A stretch of DNA of 11,783 bases from Tannerella sp. (GTDB lineage: Bacteria; Bacteroidota; Bacteroidia; Bacteroidales; Tannerellaceae): assembly GCA_031282485.1 (NCBI GenBank), contig JAITDQ010000384.1, positions 1 through 11,783 of the forward strand. Reading direction: 5' to 3'. Positions 1 to 7,662 of the stretch are shown one piece after another. The translations under genes were made by a program, and so were the position numbers. A model generated the notes under the pieces. That model was not told the DNA's origin, ran no database searches, and saw only the letters and a list, made by a program, of their open reading frames with translations. Position 1 is the first letter of the stretch. Every line of letters starts with the position of its first letter.

Positions 1-1709
1 CTCTGGACACAATTACCATTCCTGAAATTATGGAACGGTTAAGGCAGATTGTTGTCGAGCCTCAGAAATATGCGCGTAACGAAGCGGATGTGCTTAAACA
101 GGCATATTACAAGTTGCGCCGCGTTGAAATTGAAGCAAAAAAGAAAGAGTTTCTTGAGGGAGGAGGAGATGAGAATGATTTTGTATCGCCGGAAGATACG
201 TTGGAAGCGGAATTAAAATCCCTTGTCTCCGAATATAGAGAAAAGCGCACCTCAATAACGGCAGAAGAAGAACGTCAGAAAGAAGCTAATTATATACTTA
301 AACAACATCTGATCGAAAGGCTGAAAACATTGACGGAGAGTCAGGATGACTTTAATAAACGGTATAATGAGTTTCGTGAAATACAGCGCAAATGGAAGGA
401 AATAAGACTCGTTCCTCAGGAATATGCGAAAGAATTATGGCGAAACTACCAGCTTTATAATGAGCGATTCTATGATATTGTAAGAATAAATAATCAATTC
501 CGGGATTATGATTATAAGAAAAATCTGGAACTGAAAACCAACTTGTGCGAAGCCGTTGAGCGTCTTGACAATGAACCGGATATTATCTCCGCGTTTCATC
601 AATTACAGAAACTTCATCAGCAATGGCGCGAGATAGGACCTGTTGCAAAAAATTTCCGCGATTCTATCTGGGATCGTTTCAAGGAAGCGTCGAGTGTCAT
701 AAATAAAAAGCATCAGGGATATTTCGAATCGCAGAAAGTAGCGGAGGAAAAGAACCTCGAAGAAAAAACGGCTATTTGTGAAGAAGTGGAAAATATTAAT
801 TACGGGGCGCTCAAAACAATGAGAGACTGGGAGAAAAAAACCGAAGAAGTGATTGCCTATCAGACAAAATGGCGTACGATCGGCTTTGCAACCAGAAAAC
901 AGAACGTCAAAATATTCGACCGCTTCCGTACGGCCTGCGATAATTATTTCATTAAGAAAGGCGAGTTTTACAAGTCCGTAAAACAGGAAATGGACAAGAA
1001 TCTTGAACTCAAGAAAGCCCTTGTTGAAAAGGCCGAAACGATGAAACACAGTACCGACTGGAAAGAAACTACGAAAGCTTTTGTTGAAATACAAAACGAG
1101 TGGAAGAAAATCGGGCCGGTTTCACGCAAACATTCGGAGACAATCTGGAAACAGTTTATTTCCGCCTGCGACTATTTCTTCGAACAGAAGAACAGGGAAA
1201 CCTCCTCGCAGAAATCAGGGGAAACCGTCAACATGGAAGCTAAAAAAGCATTGATAGAAAAGATATATGCGATTGATGAAAATCTGAGTGACGAGGATGC
1301 TCTTACGTTGTTGCGCAGCTATATTTCGGAATGGAATAACATCGGATTCGTCCCGTTCAGGGAAAAAGACCGGTTGTATAAATCTTTCCGGGAAGCAACG
1401 GACAAGCAGTTCGACAGATTGAAAGTACATGAACGCGACCGTCGCATGCAACAATTCCGTTCCAACCTCACCGACTTGGCCGGTGCAGGCAAGAACAAAT
1501 TGTATAATGAAAGGGACAGACTTATGCGTTCGTATGAAAAAGTGAAAAATGAGCTTCAAACCTATGAAAATAACATAGGTTTCTTTAACGTATCTTCGAA
1601 AGGAGGAGGCGGTCTTTTAAAAGAAATGGATCGTAAGATTGCCCGCCTGAAAGAAGATATGGAGGTTATCATTAAGAAAATTGAAGCGATAGACGAGAAT
1701 TTGGAATAG
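1..1709 (+). CDS. DUF349 repeat protein (5'-truncated by window edge)
   Basis: Large, highly charged, mostly helical cytoplasmic protein built from DUF349 repeats; the molecular role of DUF349 proteins in Bacteroidota is not established. The reading frame is open from base 3 and codes sensible residues (LDTITIPEI) before the first ATG at base 30, so the true start lies upstream and the N-terminus is missing. Counting from that ATG, five repeat units are visible, each centred on a Trp followed by a turn such as REIGPV, RTIGFA, KKIGPV or NNIGFV, with Trp at about residues 122, 199, 281, 358 and 435, a spacing of 77, 82, 77 and 77. Each is followed by a helix with an aromatic-rich pattern (IWxxF or similar). 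The last ~80 residues (from about 480) are Lys/Glu-rich and look like a coiled coil ending near IEAIDENLE. No signal peptide or membrane helix is visible. It is followed by an ATP-grasp gene after 23 bp, so the two are probably co-transcribed. Family assignment is firm; function is unknown. Confidence 0.9.
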   Translation, partial: LDTITIPEIMERLRQIVVEPQKYARNEADVLKQAYYKLRRVEIEAKKKEFLEGGGDENDFVSPEDTLEAELKSLVSEYREKRTSITAEEERQKEANYILKQHLIERLKTLTESQDDFNKRYNEFREIQRKWKEIRLVPQEYAKELWRNYQLYNERFYDIVRINNQFRDYDYKKNLELKTNLCEAVERLDNEPDIISAFHQLQKLHQQWREIGPVAKNFRDSIWDRFKEASSVINKKHQGYFESQKVAEEKNLEEKTAICEEVENINYGALKTMRDWEKKTEEVIAYQTKWRTIGFATRKQNVKIFDRFRTACDNYFIKKGEFYKSVKQEMDKNLELKKALVEKAETMKHSTDWKETTKAFVEIQNEWKKIGPVSRKHSETIWKQFISACDYFFEQKNRETSSQKSGETVNMEAKKALIEKIYAIDENLSDEDALTLLRSYISEWNNIGFVPFREKDRLYKSFREATDKQFDRLKVHERDRRMQQFRSNLTDLAGAGKNKLYNERDRLMRSYEKVKNELQTYENNIGFFNVSSKGGGGLLKEMDRKIARLKEDMEVIIKKIEAIDENLE

Positions 1710-1732
1710 TTTTAAAACAATACAGTATTATA

Positions 1733-2959
1733 ATGCCACAATTGCATTTGTTTAATCCGGGACATGAGATGGAAATCTTATGTGGTAAATCACACTATAC
1801 ACCCCCCTATACAGTACAAAAAATGGCCTCGGATCTGGAGTTGTTACCTGTTTGGTATGGGGGCACAGGGAGTTTTACGCTTGTGAGGAATGTGAAGTCA
1901 TCACAGTTTGTGTCTTCATTGCCGAAAGAATTTCGTGCTTATTATTCATCACCAATGATTTTGAACTTGATGATGAAAGAATTATATAAACGAAAAAGGG
2001 TAGGGGAGAAACCGAAACTTCCGCCTCTTACCGCATCTTCATGGGGCGTTTCACCTCGCAGCATAGCTATTTTTAACGAACTGCGACAGGCTGGGATGAA
2101 TATTGATGTGCCGGAATGGAAAGAAGAGTATGCTACGCTGACAAGACGGCAAACCGCAGCCGAATGTCTTAAACTTTTACAGGAGCATGTTCCCATAACT
2201 CCGGCCGTAAGGGTACCGGAATTTTTTTCGGAGATAGACGGTTTGAAAAAATTTGCGGCCGGGAATACACCCCCGTATGTTATCAAGACGCCTTTCTCCT
2301 CGTCGGGACGGGGACTTTACTGGCTGAACGACCGCGAACCGGACAGTCGCGCCATTAGCTGGATTAACGGGGCTTTGAAGAAACAGGGAACGGTAAGCAT
2401 AGAGCCTGTGCTTGATAAAATAATGGATTTTGCCGTTGAATTTTATTCGGACGGAAATGGCGAGGTAGGCTATGTCGGTCTGTCGATATTCGAAACGCAG
2501 TCTCAGGGACAGTTTGTCGGTTGCATGTTAGGCTCGCAGGAAACGCTCTTGCCGCATCTTAACGAGTTTATCTCAACGGAAGATTATCTGTTTCTTGTTG
2601 AACAGGTTCGCATTGTTTTGCAGGAAATAGTCGGTAAGTCATACACCGGATTCATGGGCGTCGATATGCTGATATATAAAACCGAAGACGGTAATTATGC
2701 CGTGCATCCGTTTGTCGAGTTGAATCTGCGGTATACAATGGGACTTGTTGCCATGCAGCTTTGCAGACAGTTTATACATCCTGAATCGCAGGGCTTGTTT
2801 CGTATTTCATATTATGCGTATGATACATATAAGGAACATCAGCGTATGCAGATGGCTTCGCCGCTGGTTCTTGAGGATGGCAAAATACGGTCCGGATACC
2901 TGTCACTTTGTCCTGTAAACCCGGATACCCATTATATGGCGCGGATTGATATTTTCTGA
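1733..2959 (+). CDS. Uncharacterised ATP-grasp-fold protein
   Basis: A 408-residue soluble protein that I recognise as an ATP-grasp-like enzyme of a conserved but uncharacterised Bacteroidota family; its substrate is unknown. The N-terminal ~100 residues start with LHLFNPGHEME, a characteristic opening of this family. The nucleotide-binding part shows VIKTPFSSSGRGL at about residues 183-195 (Lys185 and the Ser/Gly-rich loop expected to clamp ATP), EPVLDK at 224-229, and the metal-binding side GFMGVDM (Asp311) and VELNLRYTMG (Glu329, Asn331, Arg333), matching the D...E-x-N arrangement of ATP-grasp carboxylate-amine ligases. This predicts ATP-dependent activation of a carboxylate, an inference from fold only. 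No signal peptide or membrane segment. ATG at 1733 is the first in frame after the upstream stop and gives the family-like N-terminus. Lies 23 bp after the DUF349 gene and probably shares its transcript; it ends 5 bp from the convergent MutS-like gene. Confidence 0.75.
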   Translation: MPQLHLFNPGHEMEILCGKSHYTPPYTVQKMASDLELLPVWYGGTGSFTLVRNVKSSQFVSSLPKEFRAYYSSPMILNLMMKELYKRKRVGEKPKLPPLTASSWGVSPRSIAIFNELRQAGMNIDVPEWKEEYATLTRRQTAAECLKLLQEHVPITPAVRVPEFFSEIDGLKKFAAGNTPPYVIKTPFSSSGRGLYWLNDREPDSRAISWINGALKKQGTVSIEPVLDKIMDFAVEFYSDGNGEVGYVGLSIFETQSQGQFVGCMLGSQETLLPHLNEFISTEDYLFLVEQVRIVLQEIVGKSYTGFMGVDMLIYKTEDGNYAVHPFVELNLRYTMGLVAMQLCRQFIHPESQGLFRISYYAYDTYKEHQRMQMASPLVLEDGKIRSGYLSLCPVNPDTHYMARIDIF

Positions 2960-2964
2960 TTCGG

Positions 2965-4797
2965 TTATTCGTCGCCGGAGATGCCCATTTTTTTCATTAA
3001 GAATGTTGCATTCATGTTTTGTGCGATGCCTTCCCTGATTTTGTAGGAGAAGGTAAGTTCGTCGTTTTGTATATCGGCTTCGAACCGTCGGTTGTGCACA
3101 TTGTCGGGAAATGTTGCGGCCAGCGTCCCCAGCAGTAAATCGTGGGTGGCGATGATGCCGCAGGCGCCTTTTTTTATCAATTGCTTTATCAGGGCGATAG
3201 AACCTTTCTGTTTATCTACGGAATTAGTTCCTTTGAGGATTTCGTCGAGGATGATAAACAACTGTTCTCCCGCGTCGAGCCGGTCTATTATCATTTTAAG
3301 CCGTTTCAGTTCGGCAAAGAAATAAGATTCGTTCGATATAAGCGAATCGGCCGTGCGCAGGCTTGTGACCGGATGTGCCGGATAAACCGTAAGCGATTCG
3401 GCGTAAACAGGCATGCCTGTACAGGCAAACAGAAAGTTTACCCCGACAGTCCGCAGATAGGTGCTTTTCCCGGCCATATTAGCTCCCGTTATTATAAGGA
3501 AATATTTGCTCGCAGGGATATGAACGTCATTACGTACACATTTGTCGCGGTGAATCAAAGGATGTCCCAGCCCTTTCCCTTCCATGAAGAAGTACGATTT
3601 TGAAATGGCGGGATAAACGTAATCGGGATGATTGAAGGCAAATGCTCCGAAAGAACAGAATGTATCAAAAGCGCCTAAAGCGTCAAACCATTCCTTCATC
3701 TTCCCGGAATACTCTTTTTCCCATTGCTCAAGACGGATGGCCTGACGCGTATCGCGCATATAGACGAGGTTCAGTATGATCCCCATAGTGCTGAAACGCT
3801 GGTCTAATGCGCCGATGCTGCGGGATAACCTTTTTATGGCGCGTGAAGCGGATGTTTTCGCATGTTTCTCATCACTGAATTTCTGCCTGTACGTCTGCAA
3901 TACGACCGAACGGAACTGCTGCTTTTCGATTTGTTCCATAAGTTCCGAATAAGTCTTTAGACTGTTTTCGGTTTTGTTTACGGAAATATATAACTTCTGT
4001 ATGTGTTTGGCCGGTATGTTCGCCAGCATGAAACTCACGATGAAATAGATGCCTGATGCGCTTAATGTTACCAGATTAAACATGTATCCCGTAATTAACA
4101 GAATCCATATTGCCGGTACCAGCCATATCAATACGTTAAACAGGAGATTGCCGGAAATACTTTTTCGCCTGCTGTTCGCTTCCGAAAATAAACAGGCTAT
4201 ATCTTTCTTCTCTTTCGACGCAGCCACTCCTGTCACGTAGAATTTATGCCTGAAACCGTGCATGTTACTTATTTCACGAACACCTTCCTGACAGGTTATA
4301 ATTTCATTCCCGTCATCCAAAGGCTGTTTGAACCGGTTCACCAGCATATCCTTGCCCATTTGCGTTACCGTACGGTTTACGGACTGAAACAGGGAATTTT
4401 CGCCGAATAAATCGAGGTCAAGACTGAACGAATGTTGTGTATCGCGTTGCTGTTCCGGCGCTCCGTCGAACGCGCTGAAATCATAGTCCAGCGCTTTAAG
4501 TTCATTCTCGCATAGCCGTATAAAATCTTCTTCATACATACGCCGGGCATGCAGTTTTGCGTGATAGACTACAAAAAAAAGAAAAAATAACATGAATACG
4601 GCAGCTATGACGAACAACACGGGCAATTCATTGCCCCGGCACAGCCATAGTGTCGTTATCATCCCCATTATCAGGAGCAACCGTACCGTCCCGACATGGC
4701 GGATATATTTTTTAAGTTTGCACAATGTCGCATGATGCTTTTCTATTTCCGTCCGATAGAAAAGGCGTATATATTCCGTTTTCGATTCCTGCTCCAT
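2965..4797 (-). CDS. Membrane-anchored MutS-like ATPase (MutS core/ATPase domains only)
   Basis: A 610-residue MutS-family protein without the N-terminal mismatch-recognition domain of MutS1. Two hydrophobic helices lie at about residues 36-53 and 58-79 and a second hydrophobic stretch (probably two helices) at about 224-262, so it should be membrane-bound. Residues ~125-160 (SLDLDLFGENSLFQSVNRT...) match the start of the MutS core (lever) domain. The C-terminal ATPase has Walker A GANMAGKST at 438-446 (Lys444), Walker B LFIILDE with Asp518-Glu519 followed by the LKGTNS family loop, and a THD histidine at about 552. Catalytic residues look intact. The family is often labelled 'DNA mismatch repair protein MutS', but the missing recognition domain and the membrane helices make canonical mismatch repair unlikely; the true role is unknown. 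It is the last gene of a minus-strand run, 37 bp after the small outer-membrane protein gene, and its stop is 5 bp from that of the convergent ATP-grasp gene. Confidence 0.85.
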   Translation of the reverse strand: MEQESKTEYIRLFYRTEIEKHHATLCKLKKYIRHVGTVRLLLIMGMITTLWLCRGNELPVLFVIAAVFMLFFLFFVVYHAKLHARRMYEEDFIRLCENELKALDYDFSAFDGAPEQQRDTQHSFSLDLDLFGENSLFQSVNRTVTQMGKDMLVNRFKQPLDDGNEIITCQEGVREISNMHGFRHKFYVTGVAASKEKKDIACLFSEANSRRKSISGNLLFNVLIWLVPAIWILLITGYMFNLVTLSASGIYFIVSFMLANIPAKHIQKLYISVNKTENSLKTYSELMEQIEKQQFRSVVLQTYRQKFSDEKHAKTSASRAIKRLSRSIGALDQRFSTMGIILNLVYMRDTRQAIRLEQWEKEYSGKMKEWFDALGAFDTFCSFGAFAFNHPDYVYPAISKSYFFMEGKGLGHPLIHRDKCVRNDVHIPASKYFLIITGANMAGKSTYLRTVGVNFLFACTGMPVYAESLTVYPAHPVTSLRTADSLISNESYFFAELKRLKMIIDRLDAGEQLFIILDEILKGTNSVDKQKGSIALIKQLIKKGACGIIATHDLLLGTLAATFPDNVHNRRFEADIQNDELTFSYKIREGIAQNMNATFLMKKMGISGDE

Positions 4798-4834
4798 TTT
4801 TTGATTTCTTGACGGTGCAAACTCACGTTATTAA

Positions 4835-5338
4835 TCAGAATTTTATGGACAGGCCTCCGCTGAAATTGTTATAGCCGGTGCTTATCTCGGCGAAAGCAGC
4901 GAGCCAATTTGTCAGGTAGTATCGTCCTCCTATGTGAAAATAACATGCAAATTTGGCCTCGTCTTTTTGAAGCCGGTATGTTTTTATGTTGAAGTTAGGA
5001 TCGAAACCGGCATACGTATCAAGCCTGTCAACAAACTGATAGTGAACGTTTATTCTTAATCCGGCGATGTATATCTTCTCCATTTCGTTCTTTATTTTGT
5101 TGCTGTAGTAACCACCGAAAAAGCCGCCTCCAAGCGTACATTCATCGACAAATAAATGTGTCAGGCCATATTCGTAAAAAGCCGACACGGCCGTTTTGCC
5201 GTCGTTGCCGAGTTTCACGCCTACATTCACGCCGATAAGACTTTTGCCTTTTTCAAAAGTATATAAATCGTCGTATTGCGCGTTTGCAGTAAAAACAGTT
5301 ACTGCAGTTAATAGTAGAATTAATGATAAATTTTTCAT
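4835..5338 (-). CDS. Small outer-membrane beta-barrel protein
   Basis: A 167-residue exported protein. The first 20 residues form a clear Sec signal peptide (MKN, then a Leu/Ile/Val-rich core, then ANA before Gln21). The mature part (~147 residues) alternates polar and hydrophobic/aromatic residues in short strands (for example YIAGLRINVHYQF, FHIGGRYYLTNWLAAFAEIS) and ends with GGLSIKF; a C-terminal Phe is the usual signal for outer-membrane barrel assembly. The size fits an 8-stranded barrel. Ligand or function cannot be deduced. It lies 26 bp downstream of a metallophosphoesterase gene and 37 bp upstream of the MutS-like gene, all on the minus strand, consistent with one transcript. Start ATG at 5338 is chosen because it directly begins the signal peptide. 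Confidence 0.75.
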   Translation of the reverse strand: MKNLSLILLLTAVTVFTANAQYDDLYTFEKGKSLIGVNVGVKLGNDGKTAVSAFYEYGLTHLFVDECTLGGGFFGGYYSNKIKNEMEKIYIAGLRINVHYQFVDRLDTYAGFDPNFNIKTYRLQKDEAKFACYFHIGGRYYLTNWLAAFAEISTGYNNFSGGLSIKF

Positions 5339-5364
5339 AATCGCGTTATTAAATGGGTTTTAAA

Positions 5365-6513
5365 TTAATCAATGTCTTGTGTTTCGTCAAAACGTATGTG
5401 TAACGTTACGATTTCGGAGTGTGTACCGATGCGGTAAGGCGGCCCTGCAATTCCGACTCCCGATGAGACGAAAAATTGGGATTCTCCTTTGCGGTAATAT
5501 CCGTACGGACACTCATAAATGAGATGCAGGAAAAGAGAATATGGCCATACCTGACCGTTATGCGTATGTCCGAGCAATCCCAAGTCGGCTTGGTTCATTG
5601 CTATTTCGTTCAAACGGTTGGGTTGATGATCCAGTACAATTATGGGCTTCAATGTGTCGGCTTGTTGTATCAGTGTCTTTAAAGACGCGCGGTTTCGGTG
5701 ATTTATGTAATCATCCCGCCCGATAAGACAGAAAGTTGAATCGGGGGAAACGGCTACGGAATCGACCAGCAGGGTAATGCCCGTTTTTTCTATCCACCTG
5801 AATGTCGCAAACCGGTTTGCCCGGTATTCATGATTGCCCAGTACCATATATACGCCAAGCGGCGCATGCAGTTGCTGCAAATCTTCTTCGATATGTTCTT
5901 TTTCCGCAAGGCGCGTTCCGTAGTCTATTATATCGCCGACAACGACGATTATATCAGGGTTTTGTTCATTGCAAAGCCGTACGATGTGCTGAACCTGTTT
6001 CTTACGGATCATCTCCCCGATGTGCCAGTCGCTTGTCATCACAATAGTAAGACTGTCGCGTCCCTCCACGTTTTTGGGGATTGTAAGGTATACATGCTGA
6101 ACGGACGGATAGCGGACGTTATGGTATCCGGATATCATCAGGCAGGTTATACCCGCTGTTATGATAAGGAATAACACGATTTTGGTTTTATCCCAGTACA
6201 TATTGATAAGCACGGGATACCATGCCCACTGTTTGTTTATGAACCTGAATAACTCCAGTATCAACAGGGCAATGGTTATGTACATGGATGCTATATACCA
6301 AGTATTGCAGATGAGCATTAACGGTATAAATATCCGGTCCGGGAGATAGTCATGAAACAGGTAGCCGGTGAAGAAAATTAATATTTCAAGCGCCAGGGCG
6401 AGAACAAACGGTATCTGACAGTTCTTCTTTTTCGGGAGCGCCTGACGCCCCCGCCACAGGATATATGAACTGAATAATATTTGTCCGAAAATAGATTGCA
6501 GAAATACTCTCAT
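5365..6513 (-). CDS. Membrane-anchored calcineurin-like metallophosphoesterase (paralogue 1)
   Basis: A 382-residue protein with an N-terminal membrane region and a C-terminal metallophosphoesterase domain of the YkuE/YaeI type. Hydrophobic helices are at about residues 3-20, 34-53, 60-90 and 110-130. The catalytic domain starts near 154 and has every metal-ligand motif: SDWH (Asp162, His164), GDIID (Asp194), GNHE (Asn227, His228), DHQP (His296) and GHTHNGQ (His316, His318). It is expected to be an active two-metal phosphodiesterase/phosphatase; relatives act on lipid-linked phosphodiesters or diphosphates, but the substrate here is unknown. The neighbouring upstream gene on the same strand is a clear paralogue. 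A Bacteroidota-type promoter lies just upstream (6533-6540), so this gene probably begins its own transcript that continues into the outer-membrane protein and MutS-like genes. Confidence 0.88.
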   Translation of the reverse strand: MRVFLQSIFGQILFSSYILWRGRQALPKKKNCQIPFVLALALEILIFFTGYLFHDYLPDRIFIPLMLICNTWYIASMYITIALLILELFRFINKQWAWYPVLINMYWDKTKIVLFLIITAGITCLMISGYHNVRYPSVQHVYLTIPKNVEGRDSLTIVMTSDWHIGEMIRKKQVQHIVRLCNEQNPDIIVVVGDIIDYGTRLAEKEHIEEDLQQLHAPLGVYMVLGNHEYRANRFATFRWIEKTGITLLVDSVAVSPDSTFCLIGRDDYINHRNRASLKTLIQQADTLKPIIVLDHQPNRLNEIAMNQADLGLLGHTHNGQVWPYSLFLHLIYECPYGYYRKGESQFFVSSGVGIAGPPYRIGTHSEIVTLHIRFDETQDID

Positions 6514-6532
6514 ATTCTTATTGGTTTGGCCG

Positions 6533-6561
6533 CAAATATATTAATTTTTTTTCTTATTCAA
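6533..6561 (-). promoter_or_regulatory. Probable Bacteroidota-type promoter upstream of metallophosphoesterase paralogue 1
   Basis: On the minus strand TATATTTG (6540 down to 6533) is an exact match to the Bacteroidota -7 consensus TAnnTTTG. A TTG (6561-6559, in context ATTG against the consensus TTTG) lies 18 nt upstream, within the usual spacing range for the -33 element. The -7 box ends 19 nt before the ATG at 6513, so the leader would be very short. The -33 half lies inside the last codons of the upstream phosphoesterase gene. No start-site data are available; this is a pattern match only. Confidence 0.5.
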
Positions 6562-7651
6562 TAAACGAACATTCAAAAATTACAAATTCGCTGCAAGTAC
6601 CTATCCGAAAAGGCGGTCCCCAGAGGGAAAAGCCTGATGAAACATAGAAGTTTGTGTTGCCGCGTTTTTCGTAACCGTAACTTATATCAAACAGATAACC
6701 GGCTAATAACGACAGCGGAAAAACCTGTCCGTTATGCGTATGGCCGCTAAACTGTATGTCTACGACGCCGGTAGCCTCCGTTGCCGCCAGTTCGACCGGC
6801 TGGTGGTCGATTAAAACAACAGGCCGCGATTTGTCCGTCAACCGGGTAAGGTCTCTGACGGACAGACGGTTTCTGTTCTGCCTGTCATCCCGCCCGATAA
6901 TCTGAAGCCCGCACGGAAGCGTTACAATCGAATCTTTCAGCAGTTTTATCTGCGTTTTATTTATGAAATCGGTACAGGCTCCAATTCCACTTATATACTC
7001 ATGGTTGCCCGGCGCCATGTAGATGCCCATTGTCGCATGAAGGCGGTTGAGTTCCCTGTCCATTTGCCGGTCGATAACCGGAATGATGCTGTTATCAATA
7101 AGGTCGCCCCCGATTATGATGAGATCCGGATTTTCGGCATTGATGCGGTCAACATCTTTTTTCAGCTTCTTTATACCGGTTCCCAGTCCGAGATGCCAGT
7201 CGCTTATCGCTACGATTTTCAGCCTGTCTTTGTTTATTAACGGTTTGTTGATATGTATGTTGAAAACCTGTTTCTCAGGATGTTGATAACGAATGTATCC
7301 GTAAACCAACAGGCCGGAAGTCAACAGCAAAGATATTACAAATCCATATTGAAACGAACTGTTGAAAACTTTAACAAGATCGGTAATGGAAAGGAAAATC
7401 ACCATATATAAAGTAAAGACAAGCCAGCCGGAGCCGATATGAAACAGTACCTGTCCAATGGAAAAAGGGATTTGCCTGGAACTGCGAAGGGCAAATATGG
7501 CAAAAAGCATGAATGCTCCTGCCCAGTAAGACAGGCCATATCCCCATTTAAAAATAAAAGAAATTTGTCCAAGGGCTTGTAACCCCCGGACAAATATGTA
7601 AATATTACCGAGCAGATAACTTACTAAAAGCAGAATAAAGAATAGCGGCAT
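6554..7651 (-). CDS. Membrane-anchored calcineurin-like metallophosphoesterase (paralogue 2)
   Basis: A 365-residue paralogue of the next gene downstream, with the same architecture: about four hydrophobic segments in the first ~120 residues (roughly 3-22, 40-56, 70-92, 104-120) and a metallophosphoesterase domain from about residue 143. The metal-binding motifs are complete: SDWH (Asp151, His153), GDLID (Asp183), GNHEY (Asn216, His217), DHQP (His283) and GHTHNGQ (His304, His306). Both paralogues also share a VSSG...GPPxRIGT...E segment near the C-terminus. It is expected to be a membrane-tethered two-metal phosphodiesterase or phosphatase; the substrate is unknown. It starts 11 bp after the nitroreductase-like gene, so the pair is probably co-transcribed. 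ATG at 7651 immediately precedes the first membrane helix. Confidence 0.88.
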   Translation of the reverse strand: MPLFFILLLVSYLLGNIYIFVRGLQALGQISFIFKWGYGLSYWAGAFMLFAIFALRSSRQIPFSIGQVLFHIGSGWLVFTLYMVIFLSITDLVKVFNSSFQYGFVISLLLTSGLLVYGYIRYQHPEKQVFNIHINKPLINKDRLKIVAISDWHLGLGTGIKKLKKDVDRINAENPDLIIIGGDLIDNSIIPVIDRQMDRELNRLHATMGIYMAPGNHEYISGIGACTDFINKTQIKLLKDSIVTLPCGLQIIGRDDRQNRNRLSVRDLTRLTDKSRPVVLIDHQPVELAATEATGVVDIQFSGHTHNGQVFPLSLLAGYLFDISYGYEKRGNTNFYVSSGFSLWGPPFRIGTCSEFVIFECSFIE

Positions 7652-7662
7652 TCCGAAAATAT

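Noticed and set aside
603..1094. 163-codon minus-strand frame inside the DUF349 gene
   Set aside because: Phe-rich translation produced by reverse reading of Lys/Glu codons; no start context or recognisable domain.
1719..1729. Small palindrome AATAC-A-GTATT between the DUF349 and ATP-grasp genes
   Set aside because: Arms of only 5 bp in an AT-rich gap; expected by chance and without any terminator or operator context.
4798..4834. Possible promoter box TGAGTTTG upstream of the MutS-like gene
   Set aside because: It differs from TAnnTTTG at the second base and no -33 element is evident; the gene is more simply explained as part of the upstream transcript.
6524..6535. Short inverted repeat TTTG/CAAA around GGCCG as a terminator of phosphoesterase paralogue 2
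   Set aside because: The stem is 4 bp with no T-run on the minus strand; too weak to support a terminator.
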